Positions 34,401-48,350 of a DNA stretch of 64,000 nucleotides are shown piece after piece; the stretch's first letter is position 1, and the number at the start of each line of letters is the position of its first letter. A program made the translations under genes and the position numbers. The notes under the pieces were generated by a model. The model saw only the letters and a program-made list of their open reading frames with translations, was not told where the DNA came from and did no database searches. This stretch comes from Luscinia megarhynchos (Eukaryota; Chordata; Aves; Passeriformes; Turdidae): assembly GCA_034336665.1 (NCBI GenBank), contig CM067592.1:39311889-39375888 (forward strand), read 5' to 3'.

Positions 34401-37400
34401 ATCAGTGACAAACAATTTCCGCTAAAAACTTCGCTGTAGAGAAAGAGGGTGCAAAAGCACCTTATTACCTGAAGAATTACAGAATTGAAAAGGGTTCTGT
34501 TATCCATCTAGTTTCTTCCTCTCTTGTCTTTATTCGGTGCAAAAGAAGCTCCTTGCCTTGCCTTGTCAATGGAAACATAGGGAGACAATATATTCTAGTA
34601 CAATAACATGTTGTTATAGATTCTGCAAGACAAGCAGAAGCTTTCCATCACCTCAGCTTAGGAATTTCTCATATTTGGCTACATATAGACATTTTTTTTC
34701 AAGTCTCAGGAATTTGCACAAGCAACTACTATAAGACTGAGATTTAGAATTTAGTTGAAAAAAAATCCTTATATAGTGAATCTTACATACAGCTGGGTTC
34801 AGGCTGCTATCCTAACTACAAACCACTTTGTCAGTTATGTCTTTGATGTTAGGCACAATTTAGAGTTTTTCACTCGACTCTAGAATTACAAAGAAAAATT
34901 AAGAGTGAATGATCAGTCTTCAGAGCTCTGCTTGAAACTTCAGCAATTTAAACCTGATAAGAGCAAAACATGTTCCCCTGTAGAAATGACTGTTGCCTGA
35001 AAGGTTCATATGATGGGCAAGAAGGGAAATTATGTGAAGTCTGTGCCATTGACTAAGTCTGAAGTTGACATAAGAGGCAAATTTGATAGAGAAACAATAA
35101 AGATAAGATAATCTAATGTGATCTTTCAAAAACATTGTAGAATACTTACTGGTGGAAGGCCAAGGTTCAGCAGTCATTACTGATTGAAATAAAGATTTCT
35201 TTGTATTTTCAGATATCGGAAATACCCATGGAATAAAAACATTAGAACTATATAATAAAATTTTAAGTCTAAGAAAAATGAAAACAAATCCAAATACTCA
35301 GTATCCTTTTCCCTTCTATCCATTGTCCCCAGTGTTTGAGCATTTTGATACCAGCTCTTTTTTCTTCTGTTATGAAGCTATAGATTAACACTTGAATTCA
35401 AATAGAAAATTTGAGAAAAACTTTGAGAAAATCTTTCTGTTTGGATAGAAAAACTATGAATGTTTAAGATTCCTCAGACTAAAGAAATATATTTAGTATA
35501 CCCATGCCTTTCTACTTTTTGGGTATTTTGGCTAGTTCTGCAATTTCTTATGGAAGTTCTGAAAAGGTTTATTTTAAATGTAGTAATTGAAATAAACTTC
35601 TATTCTTAATTTTTCCTAGGCATGCCTTGCATAGAAAAAGTGAGAGTCCTCTCAGTTTGGACACCAGATAGAAAATGGCTGTTTGAAGGAATTTCAATAT
35701 ATTTTTCTATAGAATTTCTCTTATTTTTTAGTCTCCGAAGTTTAACATTAGCATGGAAATAAAGAGCACAAAAGTAGTTATTAAACCCAGTGTTATCTTA
35801 CTGCATATTATTGCAGGAAGCTTTATTTTTTCATAGTTAGTTTCTGCTGTCCATTTTATCCAAGAATTTCATAAGATCTTATTTTCCAAACACAAACAAG
35901 CAAGATAAACATCCTGGTTAGGTGTTCAACATACATACTTTTCTGTTTTTTAAAAGAAAGACAAAATTATGTAGATTCACAGCTCTCCTTTAATGGAGAC
36001 AAACACCAAATACTGCTATTCAGTTTGCAATCAAGTGAATTCATACTGGATTCAAATAAACAAGTGATATATATAGTTATGTATCTATCCCTGTTCACCC
36101 TAAAAAATAATAAATGGAAGCTTTCCTGTTACATTCTGTTCTCATGCTGAGGTTTCATCCCGCTGTGTGTGCACTGATCAATATGCTCTTACACTTGCAT
36201 GGACAGCCAGCAAATTTGAACAGAACAGTCTTACTACGTGAAGCCTTGGCAGGCTTCACATTTCAGCAGAGTGTTCACTTTCTGATCAAAGCTTGGAAAT
36301 AATCCACTGAAACTGAGAGGACTATTATTCTGGTCTGACTGATGAACAGACAACATGAAAGAAGTAGAGGTGTTTACAAAAGAAAGAAATTTGTGTGTGT
36401 GTAAAGATCATTCCTGAAGAGAGCTTACATTCAAAAAAGATATCAATATTGCAATACTTTCATTTGCAAGAGCTGCCCATATGTGTGTTTGATATATTTC
36501 TACCTGAAGTGGCATGCTTGCCAAAAAGTAATTGTAGACAAAGAACACAATAAAAAAAAAGTGTATAAATAGCGAAGCTGCAGTGACAGGTTTTGTATGA
36601 GATGGAAAAGCTGACATACAACAAACCTCTAAAATGCAAGAATCTATTAATTCAGACAATTGATGTCTGTATAGTTGTAGATAGTGTCCTCTCATCGTGC
36701 AATGCTATCTATACAGATAGAGATTACATGCTTTCAATTTCTGTTCTTAAATTTAGAATCTGCAAATACGGGTTTTTTTGCTTGCAAACAGCTTTTTTTC
36801 AATTGCAGAGTGATGCCTCTTATTTCTGAAGGCTGCCATATAGACTTCAATAGTCACCTCATTAGAATTTTGCAGTATATCAGTCTTTTTTTTTCCACTT
36901 AAGTCTCACAAACTCCTCTTTCTCCCTTCTGACATGATACACTGCTAGGCAACACAGGTACTTGAACAGTAACGAACCAGATCAAAAAGTGATAGGTTTG
37001 AAAAACACCATGCAAAATCTATTTTTTCCCCAAACTTTCTAATTCAGATCAACTTATCAATCTGGCTTTTCATATGGCCACACAAAAACCTATGCTGGCA
37101 CACACATGGAGACATTTGAGAATGGACAGCTGACTTCCCTAAGGAACAGCAATGACCTTGTCAATAATTTTGCCCATTCTTGTCAGAAAGAACTTGCTAT
37201 AATAGCTTTCACAGTGAGTTGAAACTTTCTAATGATAAGAAATATTTCTGATCCTAAGAGAACTGCAGGTATTTAATTATTATAACAAAAAAGTGGGGTT
37301 TTGTTCCCATTTTTAACAAAGCATTTTCATCCTGTCAGTTTTTCCCTATCTAAAAGAAAAAACAAAACAAAATAAAACAAACAAAGCAGCAAGGACTGTT

Positions 37401-38396
37401 GCTTAGAAGCCTAAGTAGTTGTGGTTTTGTTGGAGGAGGGGGGGTGTTGCCTCTTTTTTTTTAAATAAAAATTTACTGTTACAGATTTGTTACCAGCCTC
37501 TGATGTTAAAATCCAAAGGACAGTAATTCTTTCCTTGAAGGAAACCAGTTAGGAACTCAAGAAAATCAAGCACTTTTCAGTCCACAGCCATCAGAATGTA
37601 CTGGAGGAACAGTTTCCAAGCCTACTCCAACAGCTGAAGACTAGATACAGATTTTGATTTCATTTATACCAGAGGTATCATTGGTCTCAATTACAATAAT
37701 AATCCAGTTTTCCTCTGTCACCTGAGGAAATTACTTTATTTTGCTTCTAGGATAGAAAACATGTTTCTACACTTCTGTTGAATGCAATCTGTCTCTGAAA
37801 GGGGGCTTTACAAATAGTCATGTATGAAATGCAAACACTTGCAAATGCCTACAGATCATATGACACTTTTGATTAAGAACTTGGGGGAATAAATGAGTAT
37901 CCATGGAAACTCATTGCTTCAGAGATTACAAGGCTGCTAAAAGGCTGCTGAGAGTAAAAAACACTGCATTGTATCACCTGCCTAAAACAAGTTGATATAT
38001 GAACAAATAGTCTATCTTCAAGTAAGCAAAAGAGCAAAATAGACTTAACCTTGTTTATTCAGTTATCACTAATCATTTGAGATTTCTCCACATGATTTTT
38101 CCCATTTCCTACCTAGCTGAGGATACCAGCAAGAAGGTCAGTATCCTGTGCTGAGGTTCAGCCATTATAGATCTGGCTCATAACAGGCATAGGTCAAAAG
38201 TTCTGATCATGCTGAAAGGGCTCAGGAAGTTTCTGTCTTACATAATTAAATTCAATGTTATTTTACCATCCGAATATTAACTGACATAAGTATATAGTTT
38301 CAATGCACTCACTGCATCAACGATATATGGAAGACAAATAAATTTGCACATGATTTTAAAAGGTATTTAGAGCAATTGATAGTTAGAATGAAAGAC
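28436..38396. other. Ten kilobases of unique AT-rich DNA
   Basis: I see no recognisable transposon, RNA gene or exon with convincing splice signals. Small low-complexity tracts occur (for example T-rich at 34105-34175 and an (ATGT) run near 31590). The AT-richest part is about 29690-30140. A long unique stretch like this fits an intron or gene desert. Confidence 0.5.
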
Positions 38397-39180
38397 AGGG
38401 GACCTGGCCCAGCTTGCATGGGTTTACGAAGGGCAGGTCCTGCTTGACAAGTTTTATAACTCAGCAACACACCCAGTGGATAAGGGAAATACTTTGGAAG
38501 TTTTCTACTTGGTCTTTGGCAAAGCCTTTGATACAGTCTCATACAGCATTATGGCAATGCTGGCCATGGCATCCTGGCCTGTATTAACAATAGTGTAACC
38601 AGCAGGACCAGGGCAGTGATTGACCCCCTGAATTCGGCACTTGTGAGGCCACACCTTGAATCCTGCGCTCGACCCTGAGCCCTGCAGTTCTTGAAAGACA
38701 CTGAGGAGCTGAAGGGAAGGACGAGAGATGATGAAGGATCTAGAGAGTGACGAGAGATGATGAAGGATCTAGAGAGTAAGTCAGATAGGGAGCAACTGGG
38801 GGACCTCAGATTGTTTAGCTTGGAGGAAAGGAGGCTCAGGAGTGAGCTTATCATTCTCTACAACCACCTGAAAGGAGGATGCAGCTGGGTGGGGATTGGC
38901 CTCCTCTCCCAGGGAAAAAGTTTCAAGACAAGAGGAAATAGCCTAATGCCACACCATGTTCAGGTTGGACACCAGGAAGAATTTTTCCATGAAATATTGT
39001 CAAGGATTCAAAAAGGCTGCCCAGAGAGGTGGTGGAGTCACCATTCTTGCAGGTCATTCAAAAAATGACTGAACATGGCACTTAGTGCCATGGAACTTAA
39101 TTGGTGTGGTGGTGTTTGATCAGAGGTTGGACTTGACAGTTTTGAAGGTCTTTTCCAACCTTGCTGACTCTGGGAATCTA
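38397..39180 (+). mobile_element. CR1 LINE with large internal deletion
   Basis: Sense-strand CR1 in two parts. 38397-38565 carries reverse-transcriptase sequence: a decayed HGF-TKGRSCLT block and then a segment equivalent to YLxFxKAFDTVS with HGF, KAFDTVS partly readable. From about 38570 the sequence jumps to the post-ORF region ('gaccagggcagtgattg', 'ttgtttagcttggaggaaagg', 'aagaatttttcc', 'ggttggacttgacagttttgaaggtcttttccaacctt'). Several hundred bases of the RT gene are missing between the two parts. It is a non-functional relic. Confidence 0.85.
38720..38777. repeat. Perfect 29-bp tandem duplication in CR1
   Basis: The unit beginning 'gacgagagatgatgaagg' (38720-38748) is repeated without a mismatch at 38749-38777. 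The host CR1 is clearly diverged, so the duplication is much younger than the element. Confidence 0.95.
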
Positions 39181-41136
39181 AGGTGCACTTGTGAATTGTG
39201 TTATTATGATTTTACACTGACCATAGAGTTCCAAATTAAAATTTAGATTTTTTTTTAAATTATACAAGAAGTATTCAAGAACCTCAGTGCCAGGAACCCT
39301 AAAAGATCTCTAAGGCTACAGCCAGCTTTAAGACCTATAAGAGACACAAAACATTACTGCTTAATCACCCTCCAGTAAATAAAAATGTCATGGATAGCAA
39401 AATAGTTCTGTGGTCATTCTCATGGTGAGACATTTCATTGACCTTAAAGAAAATTTTGTTCAATACAGCAAAAGTTAGTCTATTCAAATCACAGGGAATG
39501 AAAAAAGAAAGGAACCTCAGAGTGAATATAAAGAAACAGAAGTAAGTTATAAGTTCTTGTTCATAGATATGCTTCTGAGCTGTTCCAATTAAGGGATTTT
39601 GCGATTTAATTAAGTTAAAGTAGAGATGGGGGGTTTTGCCTCATCAGCATTTGCATACCCAGTTAACAGAAAGAATAATATAGGCAACCACATAGGTGCA
39701 TGCTGTCCAAATACACAGCCCTCAGGTATTGTTTGTACACAAACACACATATGTGAATGCATACCAATATACATATACCCTTATTACATACTGTATACAC
39801 ATGTTGCCTTAGCAGCACACTATTGTACTGCAGTCACATAAATCTGACTTTCTATTGACCCCCAGTATAAATTATTATTTGTACTCCTAGCAATGCAGTT
39901 TGCAACCAACCCTGGTCATCAGCTGACACATAGGAATATCCCTTTTGCTGATTGTCAAATACCTGTTTCCAGTTTACAAACGTCTGCACACTGAGTGGCT
40001 TTTGACACTAAAAATGAGTGACTTATTAACTGTATGCACATAAATGTTGTGTTGTGATGCCTACTGCTTTAACAAAAGTATCCAACAGAAAGAAAATGCA
40101 GAGTTCTTACTCATGAAAAGAAAGGCATTTCCTGCCTCAAAACAGATATTTTACACTGCATCTAGTAAGAAATACAAACCAATGGCAGTTATTTGACTGA
40201 TCTTTTATTGCAACTCCTACTGTTAAAGAGCTAATGGCTAGAAAATGAGCTGCAAGCTGAGTGCAGCTAGGAACTTCTCCAATTGTTTATGTTTTAACCA
40301 ATTATATTAAGAGCTTGTAGTAAGCATTGCTCATTATAATCGATTTCCCTGAAGAAATGTCATTTTCAAATGAATATTTAAATGTAGCTTTTGTTTTTGC
40401 TCTCTTTCCAAGAAGATTTTAATTCAAAGGAGATACAGACATACAAACAGGCCATTAGAAAACATGAAAAGAAATAGAAGTTATTTTGCAGGATGAAGTG
40501 GTGGATTAACTAGATTTATTAACTAGACTAATCTAATCTAGCACTATTACACTTCACATCACCAGTATTATTATTTTGGGGATTTACATTTTATCAAATT
40601 AATTCTTAGTGATCCCAGGTATGATTAATTCTCTTGACAATCTGAACATCAAACTCAGCAAACTCAGCAAATTTGGCATCTGAACTAACCAGCCTTTAGT
40701 AAGATATGAGTAACATTTAGAGTTCAGGTATGCAGAATGTTTTTAAACTCAGATATCTCCATAGATACCAACCTAGAGAGAAAAAAAAAATATATTCACA
40801 TCCTCTATAATGTGAAATTGAGCATACACACTATATGAGTATGCCTTGACCACTCAGTTTCCATATTCTGTGGCCTTGACCACTGCTGTTCCCATATTTT
40901 TGCTTTCCTGGAAATTCAGCAAACTAAACCAACCATACTGCTGAATTCCAGATAGATTTTTCTTCTATTCATATTCAAGTTAGAATTCTTTGAATAGAGA
41001 CTCTGCAGAAGTTCTGAACTAGCTATATTTGGAATTCACATTGCCAAGTGTCCAAATCACTTGCAAGAAACACTTTTAATGGGATTGATTATTATAAGTG
41101 AGTCTTATATTGTGATCAATGTTAGCTCTACTAGTC
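39181..41136. other. Unique DNA
   Basis: No gene or transposon is recognised. It contains a weak exon-like segment at 39496-39542 (before a gtaagt) and an imperfect 30-bp tandem duplication at 40843-40902. Confidence 0.5.
40843..40902. repeat. 30-bp imperfect tandem duplication
   Basis: Two adjacent 30-base units begin 'gccttgaccact' and differ at several positions. Confidence 0.8.
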
Positions 41137-41628
41137 ACTGCTGCAATCTTGCCTCGGGTGCTGTGTGCATTTTTGGGTGCCATAAAATGAACGGGACATT
41201 GAGCTAATAGACAGTGCCCAAAGAGCAACAAGGATGGTGAAGAGCCTTGAGGGGAAGCTGTGTGAGGAGCAGCTGGGATCACTTGGTCTGTTCAGCCTGG
41301 AGGAGACCTCACTGCAGGTACAACTTCCTCATGAGGGGAAGAGAAGGGACAGGCACTGATCTCTCCTCTGTGATCATCAGTCACAGGACCTGAGGGAATG
41401 CCTGAAGTTGTGTCAGGGGAGGTTTAGGTTGGATATTAGGAAAGAATTTTTCACCCAGAGGGTGGCTGGGCACTGGAACAGGCTCCCCAGGGAAGTGATC
41501 ACAGCACCAGCCAGACAGAGTTCAAGGTGTTTGGACAATCCTCTCAGACACATGGAATGTCATTGGACTCGATGATCCTTGTGGGTCCCGTCCAGTTAAG
41601 TTCATATTATTTGATTCTGTGGTCTGGA
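41137..41628 (+). mobile_element. CR1 LINE 3' region
   Basis: Sense CR1: 'gggacattgagct', 'agagcaacaaggatggtgaagagcc', 'ctgttcagcctggaggaga', 'ggggaggtttaggttggatattaggaaa', 'tgggcactggaacaggctccccagg', 'tcattggactcgatgatccttgtgggtccc'. It ends in an 'atttgattctg' tail. One of the better-preserved copies here. Confidence 0.93.
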
Positions 41629-44600
41629 GCATTACCAAAGCCTGCATAAATAAAATGCAACTGTACTGAGTGTTCTAGTATTCTGACACTTGCTTTGGCT
41701 CTAACTTGGAATCTATGTTTTGTCAGAGTTTTTTCTTGCTGGCTCTGTTCTTTACGTTATTGCATTATTTGGTCTTCTCAGGTTGTTTTGGTCTTTTATT
41801 TTCTTGTGTAAGTTATAAATATAGAAAAAAAATAAAGTAAGCCTGGCCACAGTAAAATTTTGACCTGGTGATGCACTGCTGGCAATTTATGCAAATAAAC
41901 ATGATAAGTAAATGTGTGGAAAGGCAGATTGCTAAACAAAAGATGGAGATGGTTGATGCAGACTGGCACTGAGGAAATACTTATCAGGACCACGGAAGAC
42001 AAATTTGATAAATAAGAAATCACCATATATTATCTTGACTACTTTATCTTCACTTTACTTGACTACTTTATCTTGTGATTTTGGCCTCACAAAATATAAA
42101 TTCAGCTGTATAATGTAAGTTAAGATAATATGTTTTGGTATATTTGAAGACTTCTAGAGAATAACTATAACTGAAGAACTAAGAAAAACCAAGAAAGCAT
42201 TCACAAATTAGACAAAGCTACTTGAATAGAAACAATGTGGTTATGGGGAGACATAAGGTTATACATATCGTAAATACATGGCTATTATGTACGTTGGTAT
42301 GTATGTATGTATGTAAATATATATGTGTGTACATATATGCACAAATATAAACTCACACATTATATACATATTTAGGTCTATAAATTTGGGACCTTCCAGA
42401 CAATTAGGAAGCAGACTATAGTGGAGATACATTCTGCATTATTCAGACTTATTTTTAAGAACTTAAATGCTCTGTTTGCTGAAAGGCTGATGGAAATTCC
42501 AGTTCCTGTAAAAGTCTTGAGAAGTGCTCAGGAATAATGTTTTTGGGGATTGGCCATCATGGTTTCAACTTTCCCAAGTGTTAGAATGGACAACATCTAA
42601 AGCATATATAGCAGGTCTGAGCACAACTAAGGAAATTAAGATGAATACTGAATTTAAAACAACACAAAATAGTTACAACTTTCATTTAAAAAAATAAGCA
42701 GATTGAAAGATTGTTGAAGTCTAAAAGCAATAAAATCCTGATTAATTCAATCAGCATCTTAAATCATAACTTCTCACTGTGATTAGAAAACTGCCAGTTT
42801 TTTCTTAAAGCCCAGTTACTGCTTCAAGGTGCAGATACTGAGATGGAGAGCAAAAGGGATCTTGTCTTGTTATTCCAGAACAGTCTTACAGAAATATATT
42901 CCAAAAAGAAAAAGTATTTTTAGGCTTAATGGAGTAAATATTTCTACAGTTTTGTTCTGTTTTTCTCTTTATTTAAGAATGAAAAGACATAAAACCAGCA
43001 GTGAAGCCTACTTTTCACATCTCATCAAATTTTCAATGAAAATAGATCAGCTATTTTGTTCCATGTTGGCTGCATCTAAAATTATTTTGGTACCATTCTT
43101 GGTTTAGGTTAATTGTTGATAACAACGTTCACTGAAACGATCAAAGATAACTGGTAGAGGAAAGAGTAAATGAGAGATAAATTAGAATGTCTGGCCAGAA
43201 TTGTGCATTGCAGTAAACTCAGTTTCCTGCTATAGACCTAGTTTGTACATTGTACTTTGAAAAAAAAACTTCAGTTTCTCTCAAATTTTCTCATGACTGA
43301 TATCATAACTGATAGAGACAACTCATTTTGTCAGTGACTACCCAAACCTTCAAGAGCTCAGAACATAAAGGTAAACTTACCCTCTTTCTCCAGGTTTTTG
43401 TAGATGTTTGGTCCTATGAGATATCTGGGGACAAGGAAGTCAAATTCCATCACATCAACACGGTACTGGTTTTTTATTTGTGGGAATTGGAGACCTCTAA
43501 ACTGTTGTGTGTACTGTAACTTTCACAGTATCTCTTGGATGTGAGCCTTATATGTTTTGAAATTAGCCATAGAATTACACTATAGGTCTTGATTTTAAAT
43601 CCCATAGAGGAGTGTCCCCAAAAGATTAGCATGTGTCAATCAGCCAAGTTTCAAAGGCATCTTCAGGTCCCATAGTAAATTTGACTAGCTTTGCACACTG
43701 GCACAAATAGGAATGGGTTTGTTAAAGATGTGTGTACTTCAAAGGCTCTGAAATATGGTTCTCTTACAACCACATCCACATGTATTTGTAAGAATTTTAT
43801 AGGTAGTACTCCTGCTCCACTGGGTAGTTTTATACACCATGAAAAATTAAGTTTTAGTTTACAAAATTCACATACAAAATACAAAACCCTTTGATTCTTA
43901 TGCAAACACATCTTTACATCAGGTCTATGCTCTGTTTTCTGGGGGATAGATTATAGCACTGTTGTAATTTAACTAGGACTCATGAGACTATATTAAGATG
44001 TCAAAGAAGCTACATTACTTCTCCTGATTTCTGCCTTCTAGGCCTTAGACAATTAAAATGAAATTTCAAATAAGGAGGTTTGGAGGGGAAAGAGGGGAGG
44101 CTTGAGAAGCATTCAGAAAAATTATCCTCTGGGGGGAAGAGAGGCAAGATGATTAACTAGTTTTCTTTCAGCTCTTGTTGTTATGATTCTATACTCTGGA
44201 GATTGAATAATTTGAAAATCTCTGTCTCCCAGACAGAGAACATATTCCTCAGATTCAAATTTCACAACCAGCTCAAGTTTCTCCACCTTCTAGATGCAGC
44301 ATGAGCATTTAATTTCATAATTTTCTAAAATCATTAACATTAGATTTTGTCCCCTGAATTAATATGAAATATTTAGGGAAAAAACCTAGAAGCAGAATTT
44401 TAATGCTTGTTGTCTGGCTTGGGGGATTACTTAGAGATTTAATGAGACTAATGAATGATTTTCACTCTGAACAGCAAAAAAATGTTGAGAAGGGAATAAT
44501 TCTCTTTCCGTTCTTGCAATGGAATATCTGGTGATGTATTTCCTCAAAATACACTGACAAAGGTAGCAAGTGACAGTAGCCTACCAATTCCCTTGACACA

Positions 44601-47600
44601 CACAATGAAAAATAGAAAAGGATTTTTTAGGTTCTTTTGATTATGTGTGATCAGACAGATATCTGACTGGACAAAAATCTAAGCAGTATGTTCTAAATTT
44701 AGCATTTTATTGTACTTGCCAGCTTGAATTCTATGATTATGACTTTCCACTCAGCTTCCTCTTTATAGGGAATGTGGAAATGTGCTGTATGTTATGGACA
44801 CAGAAAAGGACTAATAATTTAGAATGGCTCATAACTGATTTTTTCATTTGTGTTATTTTTTTTGTTTTTGTTTTTGGTTTGGTTTTTTGGAACTTCCATA
44901 TGTGAATAATAACTTCCAGGAAAAAACCTTCATTAAGGAAACAAATATTTCACACGTTATTTTTTTTTTAACAGACCAAAAATATAAATTCAGGAAATTT
45001 TAAGAAATGGTCAGTGTATGCACCAAAAAATATTTGACTTTGTCACTGTTATAAGAAAAGTTTATACTTACCCAAATCGTCTCAAATTTTCAATTTCTTC
45101 TTACACAGGTTTTCCTATCAAATACATTGTTGAAGCATGTAGTTTAACTGTCTGCCAGTCAATTTATTGATTCCCTTGCATTTACAGCATGTTTCGTATA
45201 GACAAGCAAGACTAATATGTAAATTATTGAACAGGCAAATGTATATTGTAGGTTTTGAAAAGTTATATGTATCATGAGGAAGAGGAATCAATAAAATTCA
45301 TTGCAACATCAACACTGTGTTTGATGTGGCAGCTGTTTCCTTTGCTGCCTCAAGAACTTTGTTTTGACTAGAGCTAAGTAGCAGATGTTTATGAGCAATA
45401 AGGATGTTGGTAAATTTATTACCTGATTCTATGCGTACCATAAGTCTCTAAACTTGAATTTTCTTCAGAATTGCTTACTTAGATCACAAAGTGATTCCAG
45501 CCTGATACTATAAAGGGTATTTAATAAGTTTTTTGAAGTAATTTTCTTTCTTGTATTACCTAATTCATTTATCTATATCTTTAGGAAATCATTGACTGTG
45601 GAGATCAGCATTCATTTCCTGCTGTCTGTATCTATAATATCACTTCCTTGATGGCAGAAGCAAGAGGATTTTTCAAACTATATTTGAAGGTTATTTGGTA
45701 ATAATATAGATGGGGAGGAGGGCAATCTGCCATCTTGTAACACAATTCATCTCTGCTTGTCTCTGGTCAAACCTGCTGAGTTTGACTTCTTCTGCAGAAC
45801 TCAGAACAGAAATTCATACAGCACAGCTTGAAAATGCTGTGCTCATTTTGATCAGCTAAGCTACAGGGCAAGGAGGAGAGATGGAGACCTATAATTGAAA
45901 GACATTTTCATAAAGGTTTGAAGGGCTTCAATGGAACCTCTCAGCCTCTGGCATGATGAATGTCACCTTTGATAAGGATTTGAATACTTCACAAAGAAGA
46001 GAGTCTAGCTTGGCCTCTGCACTCTGTAGTCAGGCAAAATCCATCAACATGGAGCAGGAAGGACTGGAGGAACCAAAAATTAAAAATCCAACTGGAAGTA
46101 AAGCATGTTACTAGCCCCATTTGCTTAAGTCACCTCTACTTTCCTCACTGAAGGAAACTGTCATCTAGGTAACCAGATGTAGTGGGCGATGGAGCTCAAA
46201 GATCTTGCAAACCTACAAAGAAGTAGGAGTAAGAACAAGTAAAGCAGAGCTGATATTACACTGCAGAAGAGGTTTTTGGCTGAGATTAGACAAACTATTG
46301 ATTTGAATGTATCTTTTGATTTTTTTTGTCCCTGAGTATTGCTGTGTCAACTAAGGAAATAGAAATAACCATCGTGTTCCCATTATCCCTTCTCTTTTGG
46401 TCATTCTGGAAGAATGATAGATGCAATGTAGAAGGAACACTGGACAAAAAACAAACAAAACAAAACAAAACAAAACAAAACAAGCCCAAACCAAAACAAA
46501 ATAAAAAGACTTTAGCACTGCTGACTTCTTCCTACACTTAAGGTTTACAACTCCAGCATATTAATGATAGCTTTGACAGCACTGTACAGTTGACGGATGA
46601 AATTTCCAAAGGTTGTCCTTCAGACCTTTATTTGCAACAAACAACATTCAAAATAACATTCGCTTTCATCTGATCATGGCAATGCACTTCTGAGTAGTCT
46701 GAATACATAAATCTGTAAAACTTCAATTATATATTTTTAAAAAATGAAAATTAATAGATTTGTTGTTACTATCAAGCATGAAGAAAAATTAAGAACTATT
46801 TTGCACATGCTTCTGTAGCCTATTTAGGCAGTGTGACACTCAAGAAGAGCAGAGCCAAATCTACCTGGGTTTTTTTCAAAACTGCTTTTTAAGTACCTTT
46901 TGAGTGGAAACATCTTAGAATCCAGTTAGGGAATTTTTTGTCTACTTGGATTTGCCTTCCATTCAAAAGAAGGTAACATATACTAACAGGTTGCAAGAAA
47001 TATCACATAACTAAATAGTTCATTATAGTATTACAAGTCTTGTTGTGAACTGCTAGAACATAAAGAGTGATGACTTCTATACTCTATGCAAGGACATGGT
47101 GATCTCTCCTTGTCTTTGATGACTTCTTCACCCTTAAGACCTTGGCAGTGAGAATACAGAAGGGTTATGCCAATGGCAGTGTATAAACCTAATTAAACAG
47201 AGAAAACTGAAGCCAGGGAATATTCTCACTGTCTTTTAAGTATTATTTTTTTTGTTTAAAGGTTAATTGTTTTACCCTAAAAACTTAAAGCAAAAGCTAA
47301 ACATCAAAATGAGGAAGACAGAAAGGAAAGTTTTTATTTCAGACATTCCCTGTAGGCAGCTTTTTAATCACAAAGTACTGACATTTTAATTTAAACAAAA
47401 TAATTACAAGCAAGAGGTGAGTGAACCTTTTTGCATGCAGTACACAATCACACTTTCCTTAGCTCTAAAGAAGAGAAGTTTCAACTATTTATAATTAATC
47501 AAGTCCATAAATATTGCTATATTTATTTTTCTTTAGGTAAACCAAGGCAGTTTTATTTTTAAAGAATTAATACATTTATTAGTAAAGCAGAAAAATGAAC

Positions 47601-47883
47601 AAACCCCACTCAGTGCTGACTATCACCTTCACGATATAATCCAGCTTCATGAAGCTCAACTGTGTGAACTCAGCCCACTTTAACTGAGGGGAAAAATATT
47701 GGTTGATGGGCTGTTTGAGTAATTGTTGGAGGCCATTATTTTTTCATCACACAAACAGATTCACTTACACAGCAACACAAAATTAAATAGTCACTTTAAA
47801 AAGTTGAAACAAGCAGTAAGGCCAAAATTGTTAAATCATCAATATTAGCTCAAGGGAAAATTACCAGGAGTCAGGATAACAAG
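41629..47883. other. Unique DNA
   Basis: No transposon or RNA gene is recognised. It holds a 24-bp offset tandem duplication at 42034-42074 ('cttgactactttatctt'), a (TATG/TA) tract near 42297-42335, the (AAAAC) tract at 46446-46506 and an exon-like segment starting 43394. Confidence 0.45.
46446..46506. repeat. (AAAAC)n simple repeat
   Basis: About seven AAAAC units with variants at both ends. No recognisable retroposon lies directly upstream, so I treat it as a simple repeat. Confidence 0.9.
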
Positions 47884-48350
47884 TGCAATGACTCTCTTTC
47901 ACCTTAGATTTCTTTTCTCCAGGCTGAACCCCCCCAGGTCCCTCAGCTGCTTCTCACAGGACTTGTGCTCCAGACCCTTATTCCGCTCCATTGCCCTTTT
48001 CTGGACACACTCCAGAACCTCAGTGTCCTTTTGCAGTGAGTGGACCGAAAAACTGGACACAGGACTCAATTTCATCAATGCCAAGTACAGTGGGATGATC
48101 ACGGCCCGGATCCTACTGGCCACACTACTGCTGCTACAGACCAGGATGCCACTGGCTTTCTTGGTCACCTGGGCACACACTGGCTCATGCCCAGCATCCC
48201 CAGGTTCTTTTCTGCTGGGCAGTTTTCCAGCCGCTCCACCCCCACCCTGTAGAAATGCATGGGGTTGTTGTGACTCAAGTGCAGAACCTGGCACTTGGCC
48301 TTGTTGAACCTCATAAAATTTCTAATGGTTTTCCTGACTGTGGTCTCAAT
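47884..48350 (-). mobile_element. CR1 LINE internal fragment
   Basis: Minus-strand CR1: 'tcttttctccaggctgaacc', 'ggtccctcagctgcttctcacagg', 'cgctccattgcccttttctggacac', 'gcccggatcctactggccacac', 'cttggtcacctgggcacacactgg', 'aacctggcacttggccttgttgaacctca'. It lacks the 3' tail, so this is an internal piece. Open frames on both strands here are CR1 by-products. Confidence 0.88.

Noticed and set aside
39496..39542. 47-base interval ending at gtaagt
   Set aside because: Weak acceptor, two open frames, and neither phase joins the 55069 candidate; kept only as a note.
47342..47416. Exon-like interval between a good acceptor and gtgagtg
   Set aside because: All three frames contain stops.
47888..48307. 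139- and 131-codon frames on opposite strands
   Set aside because: Both lie in the CR1 internal fragment; they reflect CR1 base composition.
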